Shown here piece by piece: positions 25,713 through 33,302 of a DNA stretch of 64,000 nt. A program made the translations under genes and the position numbers. Under the pieces are notes generated by a model. That model saw only the letters and a program-made list of their open reading frames with translations, made no database searches and was not told the origin of the DNA. Source of the stretch: CATOSP01 sp965204715 (GTDB lineage: Bacteria; Chloroflexota; Dehalococcoidia; Lucifugimonadales; UBA3495). The stretch spans positions 2,976,001 through 3,040,000 of the forward strand of contig OZ242009.1 in assembly GCA_965204715.1 (NCBI GenBank), in the 5' to 3' direction. Every line of letters begins with the position of its first letter. The first letter of the stretch is position 1.

Positions 25713-26690
25713 CTAATCGGGCTGCCGCTCCGGCTTCTTCAGCATCCCGCCGTAGCCCCGCTCGTCGACGATGTGGTTCACCGACACCTGGCCCCGGCTG
25801 TCGTAGCCGCTGGTATAGGCGTACTCTATCTCGGCGCCCCAGGGCACCCGCCCGCCGATGCGGACGGTGCCGCCGCCCGGATTCCTGCCGCTGTGCGGCC
25901 CGCCGGCGCCCTTGACCACCACGCCCTTGCGGTCGTCCTTCTTCCAGCCCATGACCTTCAACTCCACCGGGGCCACCAGTTCCGCTTGGGCCGGCGCGAA
26001 CAGCACCTCGTGCAGCCGCCGGAGCACGTCCCCCGAGGGAGTCCGCTGGCCGTTCATGACCAGGGAGAGATGGCCGGTGCTGATGCCCGCCAGCCGGGCC
26101 ACCTGGTTCTGGCTGAATCCGTGAGCATCCATCCGGTCCCACAGGGTTCTGGGGTCAACGGTGGGGCATTGCGCCGCCTCCACCTTCGCTGGGGCCTCCA
26201 GCACCGCCTCCACCTTGGCCTGGATCCCAGGGCTGAAATGCCGCTTGCCGCGCGACGCCATCGAGATGTAGCTGCGGGACACGCCCACCAGGTCCGCCAG
26301 TGCTCCCATGCTCAGGCCCACCTCCCTGGCCCGCTCCCGGATGCAGGTGCTCTCTCCGGTTACCAGGCCGCCCTGGCGGTAGACCACGCCCTGGCCGGGC
26401 ACCTCGCCCAGGACCGCCATTGCCCTCTCCCGCAGCATGGGAGTCCAGGCCCTGCTGCCGGCGGACACCTGCGACAGGTAGCCGTAGCTTATGCCCATCA
26501 GGTGGGCCAGTTCCTTCAGGGTGAGGCCCTTGCGCCGGGCCGCCGCCCGCAGTTCGCTCTCCGGCTTGCCCCTGCCCGGCTTGTTGTCCGCCGTGCCGTC
26601 CTGTTCCTGCGAAGCCTGCTCCGCAACGTTCGCCGTGTTGTCCTTGACGTTGATGCCTGCCGTGGTGTCGATGCTGGTAGTCGCCTTCAT
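25713..26690 (-). CDS. Regulator with three tandem Cro/C1-type helix-turn-helix domains
   Basis: Protein of 325 residues. After a polar N-terminus it has three XRE-type HTH domains at residues about 48-90 (KGLTLKELAHLMGISYGYLS), 120-165 (EVGLSMGALADLVGVSRSYI) and 190-230 (HGFSQNQVARLAGISTGHLS), each with a typical A..G.S.GY/HLS recognition helix. Residues 235-325 form a beta-rich C-terminal domain (VELKVMGWKKDDRKG, GGRVPWGAEIEYAYTSGYDS) that I do not recognise. Three HTHs in one chain imply binding to a long or repeated operator. Arrays of tandem repeats lie downstream of its promoter region. Start ATG 26690 with GGAGGAAG upstream, just below a stable leader hairpin. Likely a regulator of the adjacent mobile element. 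Confidence 0.8.
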   Translation of the reverse strand: MKATTSIDTTAGINVKDNTANVAEQASQEQDGTADNKPGRGKPESELRAAARRKGLTLKELAHLMGISYGYLSQVSAGSRAWTPMLRERAMAVLGEVPGQGVVYRQGGLVTGESTCIRERAREVGLSMGALADLVGVSRSYISMASRGKRHFSPGIQAKVEAVLEAPAKVEAAQCPTVDPRTLWDRMDAHGFSQNQVARLAGISTGHLSLVMNGQRTPSGDVLRRLHEVLFAPAQAELVAPVELKVMGWKKDDRKGVVVKGAGGPHSGRNPGGGTVRIGGRVPWGAEIEYAYTSGYDSRGQVSVNHIVDERGYGGMLKKPERQPD

Positions 26691-26710
26691 GTCGCTTCCT
26701 CCGAAACGCA

Positions 26711-26751
26711 GAAAGCGGGGGCCGGTCTCTTTCGAGATCGACCCCCGCTTC
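26711..26751 (-). promoter_or_regulatory. Stable hairpin in the leader of the triple-HTH gene
   Basis: Nearly perfect 18-base-pair inverted repeat (arms GAAGCGGGGGTCGATCTC and GAGACCGGCCCCCGCTTTC, loop GAAA), 20 bases upstream of the start codon and its GGAGGAAG site. Candidate operator, attenuator or terminator of an upstream transcript. Confidence 0.5.
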
Positions 26752-28023
26752 GCTGTAAGCTGTTTGTTTTTTCGGTTGTCAGTGGCAGCGCATACGGCCG
26801 CCCTTTTGGTTTCTATGTCCCGCTCACGAGTGAGACGGGCCTGGGGTTATCGCTGGTTCGCGTCTCTCTCCAACCATCAGGTGGCGGAGGGATGAACCGG
26901 GTCAATGTTCGTGTCGTTCACCTCCTGTTCATCGTTGTCATGGTCGTTGATGTGCCGCCAGTCGCCGCCGCTGACGCCGGCAACCCCGTTGCTGCCCCGT
27001 GCCGGGCACACGTCGCCCAGGGCTGGGCAGCGCAAGGGGAAAAGCAGGGGTGGAGGTTGGCGCAGGGCGCAGCTCGCCCAGGGTGTCCTTCAGGAGAATG
27101 CGAACCCTGGGGGGTGCAATGAGAGGGTGATGGGTGAGAGGAACGCAGTCGGGCCAGCGGCTATTCTGTCAGCCACCGCACCGCTGGCAACCGCGTTGCA
27201 AGGGCAGGCGTCCGGCTCGCCGCCGTTGCCGACGGAATGCCGGAGCGTGGGGAACGTGCGGCGCCTTTGCTGATGTTCAACAGCCTTGCCGCAGGCGTGG
27301 GGACGCAGCCGGAGCCATGTGCTTGCTCCAGCCGCAGGGTGAAGATTGCGAAGCGTTTCAACCGCTCCGCCAGTTGGACCCGATGGGTGGGGAATGCCGG
27401 GATGCCGTGCTGTTTCTCTAAGCCACCTCCCTGACAATCGTGATGCGCCTGGGGTAGGGATGCCGCGCCTTGGAATGGGATACCAGGTGAAGCGCGACCC
27501 TGCGCTCCGGTGGGCATTGTTTCCCGCTGGGGCGCCGCGAGCGGAAACCCGCGAACGCCTCAGCCTGGGTGAGAACGAAGCGCCGCTAAACGCTCCGTTC
27601 CCGCCGCCCGATGAAGGAGGGATCAGCCCCTGCCAAAGGACGGGTGCCCAGCAGCCGGAGGGATCAACTCCGAACTGCTGAACGGTGTCCGGCGGGAGAA
27701 GGACTTAAACACTCCAGCCGCCGGACTGCCCCAGGGGAGAAGGGCTTGACACTCCAACCCCTGGGACCGGGCCGGGAACGAGGGACTTGAACACCCCGCC
27801 AATCCGGCCCGTGCTGCCTGCGAGGGACTTGAACACCCCGCGTCAGCAGCGTTCCCTCGTGGGCCGGCCTTGCGGCAGAGACCCGGGCTGAGGGAGGGAC
27901 CCCCAGGTTTCTATGGCTTGAAACCCTGGAAAGCCAGACAACACAGTCATTATCACAGGCGCCGCCGTCGAAAAAGAGTGCTTCCGGCACCCCCCAGGAA
28001 AATTCCCCAAATTGCTGACAAGA
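26752..28023. other. Non-coding stretch of 1.3 kb at the start of the mobile element
   Basis: No convincing gene on either strand. Short GC-rich open frames (for example on the minus strand at 27161-27517) lack recognisable motifs or good ribosome sites. A 76-codon frame starting at ATG 26892 begins with a hydrophobic, signal-like stretch (VVHLLFIVVMVVDVPPVAA) but is otherwise unsupported. The region carries four iterated motifs (see 27692-27842) and could hold an origin of transfer or replication. Confidence 0.4.
27692..27842. repeat. Four imperfect tandem repeats of about 41 bases
   Basis: The core GAGAAGGACTTAAACACTCC (27695), GAGAAGGGCTTGACACTCC (27737), GAGGGACTTGAACACCCC (27780) and GAGGGACTTGAACACCCC (27822) recurs with a spacing of about 40-43 bases. 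Flanking parts of each unit vary. Regular spacing of a conserved core is typical of protein-binding iterons. It lies near two putative DNA-binding genes. Confidence 0.65.
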
Positions 28024-28917
28024 TCACGGGCCACCCCGCCACTTTGCCGGGGTGAGCCGGCTGGGGAAACTCCATCCTGCCGGGTTGAACAGGTGGAGGG
28101 CGCGGCGCAGCAGTTCCCGCTTTCTCCGGACCCTGCGGGTGTCGTCTAGGGCCGTCCGGCGCCAGTTGACCTGGCCGTTGCGGTCGAAGCCCCGCAGCGG
28201 GAACCGGGCCGGTGGCAGGGTCAGCCCGTGCTCCTCCAGCAGCGCCAGTTCCACCGTGAGAAACCGTTCCTCGACCAGCAGCCATTCCAGCCCCTTGCCC
28301 CGGTCCGGGTGGTTCGCCTTGAGTTCCCGCCATTCCTGGATCAACGGCCAGGCATCGCCGAACACGTCCTGATCATCCTCGGCGGGTTCCAGCGTCGCCA
28401 GGTCGGGGTACTCGCGCCGCAGTCGTGCCCTGTCGCCGCTCCCACTGGCGTTGCCGGACCCGGCTTCACTCTGGCCGGTTCTCTCCCCTGCTTCCCCGCT
28501 TTCCACGCCCGAAAGCCGCTGTTCGACGCCCCGCAACGCCTGACCGTGCTCGTTCCTCAGTTCCCTGACCTCGCCCTGCACGGCGGACAGGCCATCGTTC
28601 ATATCCTGCCCCAGCTCGTCCACCCGCCCCTCGACTATCTCCAGCCGCCCGGCCAGTTCGTCGTTGCGCTGCCGCTGTTCTCTGGCCGGCGACCCGGCCC
28701 CGTCCAGCAATGCCTGGTCCAGGGCCACCCGCATCCGCCGGGACAGTGTGCCGCTCTCCAGGCTGGCCGTCAGGGTCCGGTGGTCCACGCCCAGGTCCGC
28801 CGCCGCCCGGCGATGCCCCTTGTCCCGCACCAGGTCGTCCAATAGGGCCATCAGCCGCAGATGGTGCAGGTCCTCGATGCTCTCGCTCTGGTCGAAGCCT
28901 CCCTGCTCCTTCGCCAT
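28024..28917 (-). CDS. Coiled-coil protein with N-terminal HTH-like region
   Basis: Protein of 297 residues from ATG 28917 (GGGAGG upstream; a longer start at 29001 runs through the direct repeats and is less likely). Residues 15-70 resemble a helix-turn-helix (RLMALLDDLVRDKGHRRAAADLGVDHRTLTASLESG). Residues 85-150 are a heptad-like coiled coil (LEIVEGRVDELGQDMNDGLS, EVRELRNEHGQALRGVEQRL). The C-terminal third is basic and helical, with WPLIQEWRELK and RRVRRKRELLRRALHLF. This resembles a DNA-binding, oligomerising protein such as a plasmid partition or transcription regulator, but no family is recognised. Tandem direct repeats lie just upstream of its start and may be its operator. Confidence 0.65.
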   Translation of the reverse strand: MAKEQGGFDQSESIEDLHHLRLMALLDDLVRDKGHRRAAADLGVDHRTLTASLESGTLSRRMRVALDQALLDGAGSPAREQRQRNDELAGRLEIVEGRVDELGQDMNDGLSAVQGEVRELRNEHGQALRGVEQRLSGVESGEAGERTGQSEAGSGNASGSGDRARLRREYPDLATLEPAEDDQDVFGDAWPLIQEWRELKANHPDRGKGLEWLLVEERFLTVELALLEEHGLTLPPARFPLRGFDRNGQVNWRRTALDDTRRVRRKRELLRRALHLFNPAGWSFPSRLTPAKWRGGP

Positions 28918-28933
28918 GCTCTCTGCCTCCCGG

Positions 28934-29028
28934 GTACAAAATGTCCGTTTCCGCCTGGGCCTTTGCACGCCGGCCCCGGTTTCCCGCCGTACAAAATGCA
29001 CGTTTCAGCTACGGCTCTTGCACACCCA
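28934..29028. repeat. Direct repeats upstream of the coiled-coil regulator
   Basis: A 36-base unit starting TACAAAATG...CGTTT...GC...TTGCAC occurs at about 28935-28970 and 28990-29025 (period 55). A shorter copy of its CGTTTCAGCT part recurs near 29095. The first copy begins 18 bases upstream of the minus-strand start codon, so it covers the promoter of that gene. Confidence 0.6.
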
Positions 29029-29198
29029 CGCCGGAACGTGGACTTGCGCCAAAGTGTTCACAGGTTCAGGGGCATTTCGACCCGATTCCGGCCCGTTTCA
29101 GCTTTGACCGGACCCGGTTTTCTCCGCCCCAACAAAACCCGAATCCCTGTACACCCCCAATGATGCCTAACGGCGTCCGAAAAAAAGAGGGCCTGTAG

Positions 29199-29220
29199 GG
29201 GGCCGCACGGATGCGGCCCC
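29199..29220. terminator. GC-rich hairpin before the secretion cluster
   Basis: Perfect nine-base-pair stem GGGGCCGCA / TGCGGCCCC with loop CGGA. An A-run (AAAAAAAG) precedes it and TTATGGGAGGTCTTTT follows, so it could terminate in either direction. Confidence 0.55.
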
Positions 29221-29307
29221 TTATGGGAGGTCTTTTCCGGGGCGTTTTTTGTTCACACTCTCTGGCGGCGACGGCGAACACGCCGGCCGCCGAAACCACG
29301 GAGAGAG

Positions 29308-29931
29308 GTGAACGAGTTGACCCTGAAACCGAAAACCCGGCGCATACGCCGTGTGACGCTGCTGGCGGCGGCGCTGCTGCTTTCGGCCATCGTGGCCGTA
29401 CCGGCCAGCGGCGTCGCCCTGGCCCAATCCCCTCCCCCCGGCGGCGACAACCTCTCCCTGGTCAACCGCGACCGGCAGATGGTAGAGCGCAAGAAGCACG
29501 GCGAGTTCATCGCCCGTCCCGTCTTCAGCCGCAAGATCGACGTGCTCCACTACGCCCTGCGCCACCCGGACTCCGGCGATTGGGTCACCAACACCTACCG
29601 GGTGCGGGGCGGCGAGAAGCAGCTCACTGAGGGCTGGGAGTACACCTTCGAGTACCCCGTCATCGACGGCCAGCCCGAGCTGCACCCCGAGCAGGCGTTC
29701 CTGATGGTGATGTCCGTGCCGAGAACCGGCGGCGGCGACGACCACCTGTTTCACGCATTGGTCCCCGTCCACCAGCCCAAGGGGCTGTGGGACCGGGTGC
29801 TGGGCGCTCTCGACCCGGACCGCTGGGCCAGGGCCGGCGCCCGGTGGGTGATCCAGGGGGTCCACGGGACGTTGTGCGGCGTGGTGGAGAGAGCGGCCCA
29901 GGAAGACATCCCCGAGTGCGGGGAGGGGTAG
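29308..29931 (+). CDS. Exported protein at the head of the conjugation operon
   Basis: Protein of 207 residues with a signal peptide or N-terminal membrane anchor (residues 12-40, RRVTLLAAALLLSAIVAVPA then ALAQ). The mature part has aromatic and charged patches (FIARPVFSRKIDVLHYALRH, GGEKQLTEGWEYTFEYP) and ends with a short amphipathic tail. I recognise no family. It overlaps none of its neighbours and is four bases upstream of the VirB6-like gene, so it is likely part of the same operon and may be a secreted or envelope component of the transfer machine. The start is GTG 29308 (GAGAGAG upstream); TTG 29317 is the alternative. Confidence 0.7.
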   Translation: MNELTLKPKTRRIRRVTLLAAALLLSAIVAVPASGVALAQSPPPGGDNLSLVNRDRQMVERKKHGEFIARPVFSRKIDVLHYALRHPDSGDWVTNTYRVRGGEKQLTEGWEYTFEYPVIDGQPELHPEQAFLMVMSVPRTGGGDDHLFHALVPVHQPKGLWDRVLGALDPDRWARAGARWVIQGVHGTLCGVVERAAQEDIPECGEG

Positions 29932-29935
29932 CGGT

Positions 29936-30898
29936 ATGGGAGACATTCTCACCGGAACACCCCCCGGACTGACCTACGACCACGAGATAGTCCAGGCCGC
30001 CTGGACTGCGGTATGGGCCGTGACCTCGGGAATGCTGGTAATCATCCTGGGCTGGATGGGCCTGAGCTTCATTGTCCAAGAGCACCTGGGCCACCACCAG
30101 TCGGGCTGGCGGGAGATGGTGCCCCGCCTGGTGCTGGGCCTCACCGCCGCCGCCTCTTCCCTCTGGTGGTGCGCCCTGGTCATCGACGTGGCCCACGCCA
30201 CATCCCAGTTCATCGCCGCCGAGCTGAACGTGACACCGGGCGACCTGCTCAGGGCTCCATTGGACCCGCTGCTGAACGCGGTGATGGCGGCCAACACCGG
30301 GCTGGCGGTGTTCATCGCCCTGCTCTACCTGGTCTTCGGTTTCTTCATCCTCTACCTGCTGGTGCAGATGGTCCTGCGCCTAGCCCTCATCGACATCCTG
30401 CTGTGCCTGGCGCCCATAGCGTTGGGGCTGTGGATTCTGCCCCATACGGCGGGCTGGGGCAAGCACTGGCTCCGGCTGTTCATGACCGCCGTGTTCCAGC
30501 AGGCGGTGCAACTCATCGCCATAGCGCTGGCCTTCGGCTTTCTCAACGAGTTCGCCGACATCACCGGAGGCGAGGCGGCCCAGGACCTGGTGTGGATGCT
30601 CTTGATGGCCATCGCCTTCATGTACCTGGCGGGGCGCATCCCGTCGATGCTGGGGCATCACGGCACCTTCGACGCCTGGCTGCACACCCTCTACTTCGGC
30701 ATGTCCCTGCCGGGCTCGATGGTCCGCTCGGGGCGCGCCCTGGGGCTGCTGGCGGGCGGAGCCGCCGGAGGACCCGTCGGGGCGGCAGCAGCAGCATCAG
30801 CGGCCACCAGCGCCGCCACGGGCGCGGTGAACTCTGCGGCCCAGAGCTCCACGCCGGCCGGGCAGAGCGGTCCCACGCCCCGGAGCCAGGGGCCTTAG
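29936..30898 (+). CDS. VirB6/TrbL-like polytopic conjugation protein
   Basis: Protein of 320 residues with at least five to six membrane segments between residues 20 and 240 (SGMLVIILGWMGLSFIV, VFIALLYLVFGFFILYLL, VFQQAVQLIAIALAFGF, VWMLLMAIAFMYLAG) and a long Ala/Gly/Ser-rich tail. The pattern of conserved helices, with a cytosolic Ala-rich tail, matches the VirB6/TrbL family, an inner membrane component that links the ATPases to the pore in type IV secretion. Start ATG with GGGGAGGGG upstream. The next gene is a small pilin-like protein, then PrgI and VirB4, the order found in Gram-positive-type T4SS. Confidence 0.78.
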   Translation: MGDILTGTPPGLTYDHEIVQAAWTAVWAVTSGMLVIILGWMGLSFIVQEHLGHHQSGWREMVPRLVLGLTAAASSLWWCALVIDVAHATSQFIAAELNVTPGDLLRAPLDPLLNAVMAANTGLAVFIALLYLVFGFFILYLLVQMVLRLALIDILLCLAPIALGLWILPHTAGWGKHWLRLFMTAVFQQAVQLIAIALAFGFLNEFADITGGEAAQDLVWMLLMAIAFMYLAGRIPSMLGHHGTFDAWLHTLYFGMSLPGSMVRSGRALGLLAGGAAGGPVGAAAAASAATSAATGAVNSAAQSSTPAGQSGPTPRSQGP

Positions 30899-31031
30899 CC
30901 AAGACGACAACTACCGGCGCGGCGAAGACCCGCGCCATCCACCCCAGGAGGGGGAGAGATGTGCCAGTAGGCGAGAGGGAAGAACCCGCAACCGGCGCAA
31001 CGCAAGAAACGACCGACAAGGAGAGAAACCT

Positions 31032-31328
31032 ATGGACAACCTGACGCAGACAATTTCCAACCTCGTCGCCATCCTGCTGGGCCTGGTGGGGGTGGTGGGA
31101 GTTGGTTACTTCATATACGGCGCCTACATGTACCTCACCGCCTCCGGCGCCCCCAACCAGATGGAACGGGGCAAGAGCGCCATGATGACCGCTTTGGCCG
31201 GCATTGTGCTCGCCCTGGTGGCTTACGGCGTGGTGGAGCTGGTGGTGAACGCCGTGGTGGACCCCGCCGTCACCCCGGACATTCCCGACCCCACCGACGG
31301 CGAGGACACCAGCGGCGACGGCGGATAG
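31032..31328 (+). CDS. Pilin-like VirB2/TrbC-type membrane protein
   Basis: Small protein of 98 residues with two membrane segments (residues 12-32 and 55-78), separated by a polar loop (NQMERGKSAMM), and an acidic tail. The size, two-helix layout and position between VirB6-like and PrgI genes match pilin-type VirB2/TrbC proteins, which form the transfer channel. Start ATG 31032 is preceded by AAGGAGAG. A second protein of the same type is encoded at 32931-33275. The call is by topology and order, not strong sequence identity. Confidence 0.7.
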   Translation: MDNLTQTISNLVAILLGLVGVVGVGYFIYGAYMYLTASGAPNQMERGKSAMMTALAGIVLALVAYGVVELVVNAVVDPAVTPDIPDPTDGEDTSGDGG

Positions 31329-31338
31329 GAGGAGTGGA

Positions 31339-32952
31339 ATGAGAGAACACGAAGTGCCAACCCACGTGCAGGCCGAGGACAGGGTGCTGCTGTGGTTCAC
31401 CTTCCCCCAGATCGTGGCGGTGGTGGCGGTGTGCGCCGTGGCCTACGGCATCTATCGCTACTTTCCCTTCGGCCCCGCCGAGTTCCGGCTGGGCATCGCC
31501 ATCGTCTTTGGTATCGCGGGCATCGCGCTGACGGTGGGGAAGGTGGGAGGCCGGGGGCTGCCGCTGGTGGCCGCCGACCTGCTGAAGTTCAACCTGGGGG
31601 CCAGGCGCTACGCCGGTTCCCCGATGCAACTGGCCCGCAGCGAGGCCCCGCCGGTGCCCGAGGCCAGGCCCGCCCCGCTGCGGCTGCTGGTGAAGAAGGC
31701 CGCTTCCGGCGTGAGCAAGGCGCTCCGGGCAGCGAAACGCAGGGGCCGCGCACCGTTCCGGCCTCATAGCTGGTTCGGCAAGCGTAGGCCAAGAGGCGCA
31801 GAGAGGGCCAACGGCGGCAATGCCGCCAAGCCCAACATCCGCGAGACCCAGGGCCGGAAGCCCTGGTACAGGCTGCTGGCGGTGGCCGGTCTGCTGGTGC
31901 TGACCGTCATCGCCATTCCCGGCTCGGCCCTCGCCGACGACCCGGAGGACGAGGACCCGGGCTGGCGGCTGGACGAGATTTACTTCGAGCCGCCGGACCC
32001 GGTGCCAGGGCGCCGCATCTTCATCGAGCGGCTGACGGTGACCGGCGACACCGCAACGGTCAGCCTGCGGGCGGCCCACGACCTGGACCTGAAGGTGCGG
32101 GTATTCGGAGGCAGGACGGGCAGGACCCTGAAGATGGGGGCCAACGCCATCGTCCACTCCGGGGAGACGAAGACCTACAACCTGACCCTGAACGGCCCGT
32201 CGCCGTCCTTCACCTTTTCCTGGACGGACTCTCTGGGATTCTCCGGGGCGGTGTCGCTGAAGAGCGGCCAGATTCCCTACCCGCTGCCCAGCTACGACGG
32301 GGAGCTTTGCGACCTGGAAATGACGTCCCTGGAGTGGACGCCGGGGCAAATCAGCGGCGTCATCGCCTCGGAGTGCATCGCCGACACCAGGCAGGAGATT
32401 GACCTGCCGGTCTACGGCGGCCACTTCAGCCAGTCGGTGCCCGCCCTGCTGGATGCCAGCGTCACCGCCATCACCGGCAGGGTGACCGTGGCGGCGGGTT
32501 CCCACCAGACCAGCGCCCCCTTCGTCGCCAACGGCGAGACCCGGTTCCGGCTGCCGGTGGCCAACGGGAAGGCGGACCACCGGCTGGAAATCACGGCGGA
32601 GCTTACGGCCACTCTGAACGTGCCCCTGCCGCCCATGTTGCAAACCGTCCACCACCCGGCCCGCACCGACGTGTACCGGCGCACCGTGCGCCTTTCCTGC
32701 GGCGAGTGCTCGGTGTCCCGGACGGTCACCATTCGCGTCTACCACCCGGAGCACGTCCGGGCCGTGGAGAACCGGCGCGCCCCGGTCGCCCGCACCCGAC
32801 CGGAATCATTGCCCCTGGCGGATGAACTGGGCGTGGGGGCCGACAACCCCTTTGCGTACCTCCACGTCCCGCCGCCCACGCCGCCGCCACCCAAGGCCCA
32901 GCAGACCGAGGCGGGCGATTCCTCCTCCTGGTGGAGTTGGTGGCCGTGGTAG
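31339..32952 (+). CDS. PrgI-family protein fused to a large extracellular domain
   Basis: Protein of 537 residues. The first 105 residues match PrgI/VirB3-like conjugation proteins (VPTHVQAEDRVLLWFTFPQI, then two membrane helices). A basic linker follows, and then a second hydrophobic segment at residues 175-200 (YRLLAVAGLLVLTVIAIPGS, ending ALADD) looks like a signal or anchor. The remaining 340 residues are beta-rich with four cysteines (GELCDL, SECIAD, SCGECS), and end in a Pro-rich stretch. PrgI proteins are normally only about 110-150 residues, so the big extracytoplasmic extension is unusual. It overlaps the next gene by 22 bases. Start ATG with GGAGGAG upstream. Confidence 0.75.
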   Translation: MREHEVPTHVQAEDRVLLWFTFPQIVAVVAVCAVAYGIYRYFPFGPAEFRLGIAIVFGIAGIALTVGKVGGRGLPLVAADLLKFNLGARRYAGSPMQLARSEAPPVPEARPAPLRLLVKKAASGVSKALRAAKRRGRAPFRPHSWFGKRRPRGAERANGGNAAKPNIRETQGRKPWYRLLAVAGLLVLTVIAIPGSALADDPEDEDPGWRLDEIYFEPPDPVPGRRIFIERLTVTGDTATVSLRAAHDLDLKVRVFGGRTGRTLKMGANAIVHSGETKTYNLTLNGPSPSFTFSWTDSLGFSGAVSLKSGQIPYPLPSYDGELCDLEMTSLEWTPGQISGVIASECIADTRQEIDLPVYGGHFSQSVPALLDASVTAITGRVTVAAGSHQTSAPFVANGETRFRLPVANGKADHRLEITAELTATLNVPLPPMLQTVHHPARTDVYRRTVRLSCGECSVSRTVTIRVYHPEHVRAVENRRAPVARTRPESLPLADELGVGADNPFAYLHVPPPTPPPPKAQQTEAGDSSSWWSWWPW

Positions 32953-33275
32953 GGCGCATCGCAAACATCCTGCTTTTCTCCGGCGCGGCTCTGGCGTCCA
33001 TTGCCGCCACCGGGCCGGAGGAAAAGAAGGAACTATTGCTGGAAGCCATCGACGCGGTGCTGACCGGCATGGCCTACGCCGGGGTGGGCCTGTGCCTCTT
33101 CGCCATCGTCTGGGCCGGTTTCGTGCTCATGGCCGAGGGCGCCGAAGGGGAGGGACGAAGGGGACGGGCGCGGAACGCCGTGGTCATGGCCGTCGTCGGC
33201 CTGGTGGTGGTGCTACTGGCCAAGGCCATCGCCGTGATCATCAGCGGCGGCCTGAATCCCATCCTGCCCGGCTAA
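32931..33275 (+). CDS. Second VirB2/TrbC-like small membrane protein
   Basis: Protein of 114 residues beginning at GTG 32931, inside the end of the PrgI gene, so translation is coupled. It has three hydrophobic segments (residues 12-27, 46-68 and 86-108), a charged loop (AEGAEGEGRRGRARN) and no cleavable signal. It is similar in layout to the pilin-like protein at 31032 and sits directly before the VirB4 ATPase. It probably forms part of the transfer channel. The assignment rests on topology and gene order. Confidence 0.65.
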   Translation: MELVAVVGRIANILLFSGAALASIAATGPEEKKELLLEAIDAVLTGMAYAGVGLCLFAIVWAGFVLMAEGAEGEGRRGRARNAVVMAVVGLVVVLLAKAIAVIISGGLNPILPG

Positions 33276-33302
33276 CCAATGACTAACAAGGAGAAACGAA
33301 CA

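Noticed and set aside
24133..26142. Very long open frame (about 670 codons) on the minus strand opposite the TPR gene and across the next intergenic region
   Set aside because: It lacks family character, is the antisense of highly repetitive TPR codons, and runs through a terminator. It is a GC-driven shadow.
27780..27840. tRNA-like GGACTTGAACACCCC motifs
   Set aside because: They resemble a T-loop but do not form a clover-leaf. They are part of the tandem repeats.
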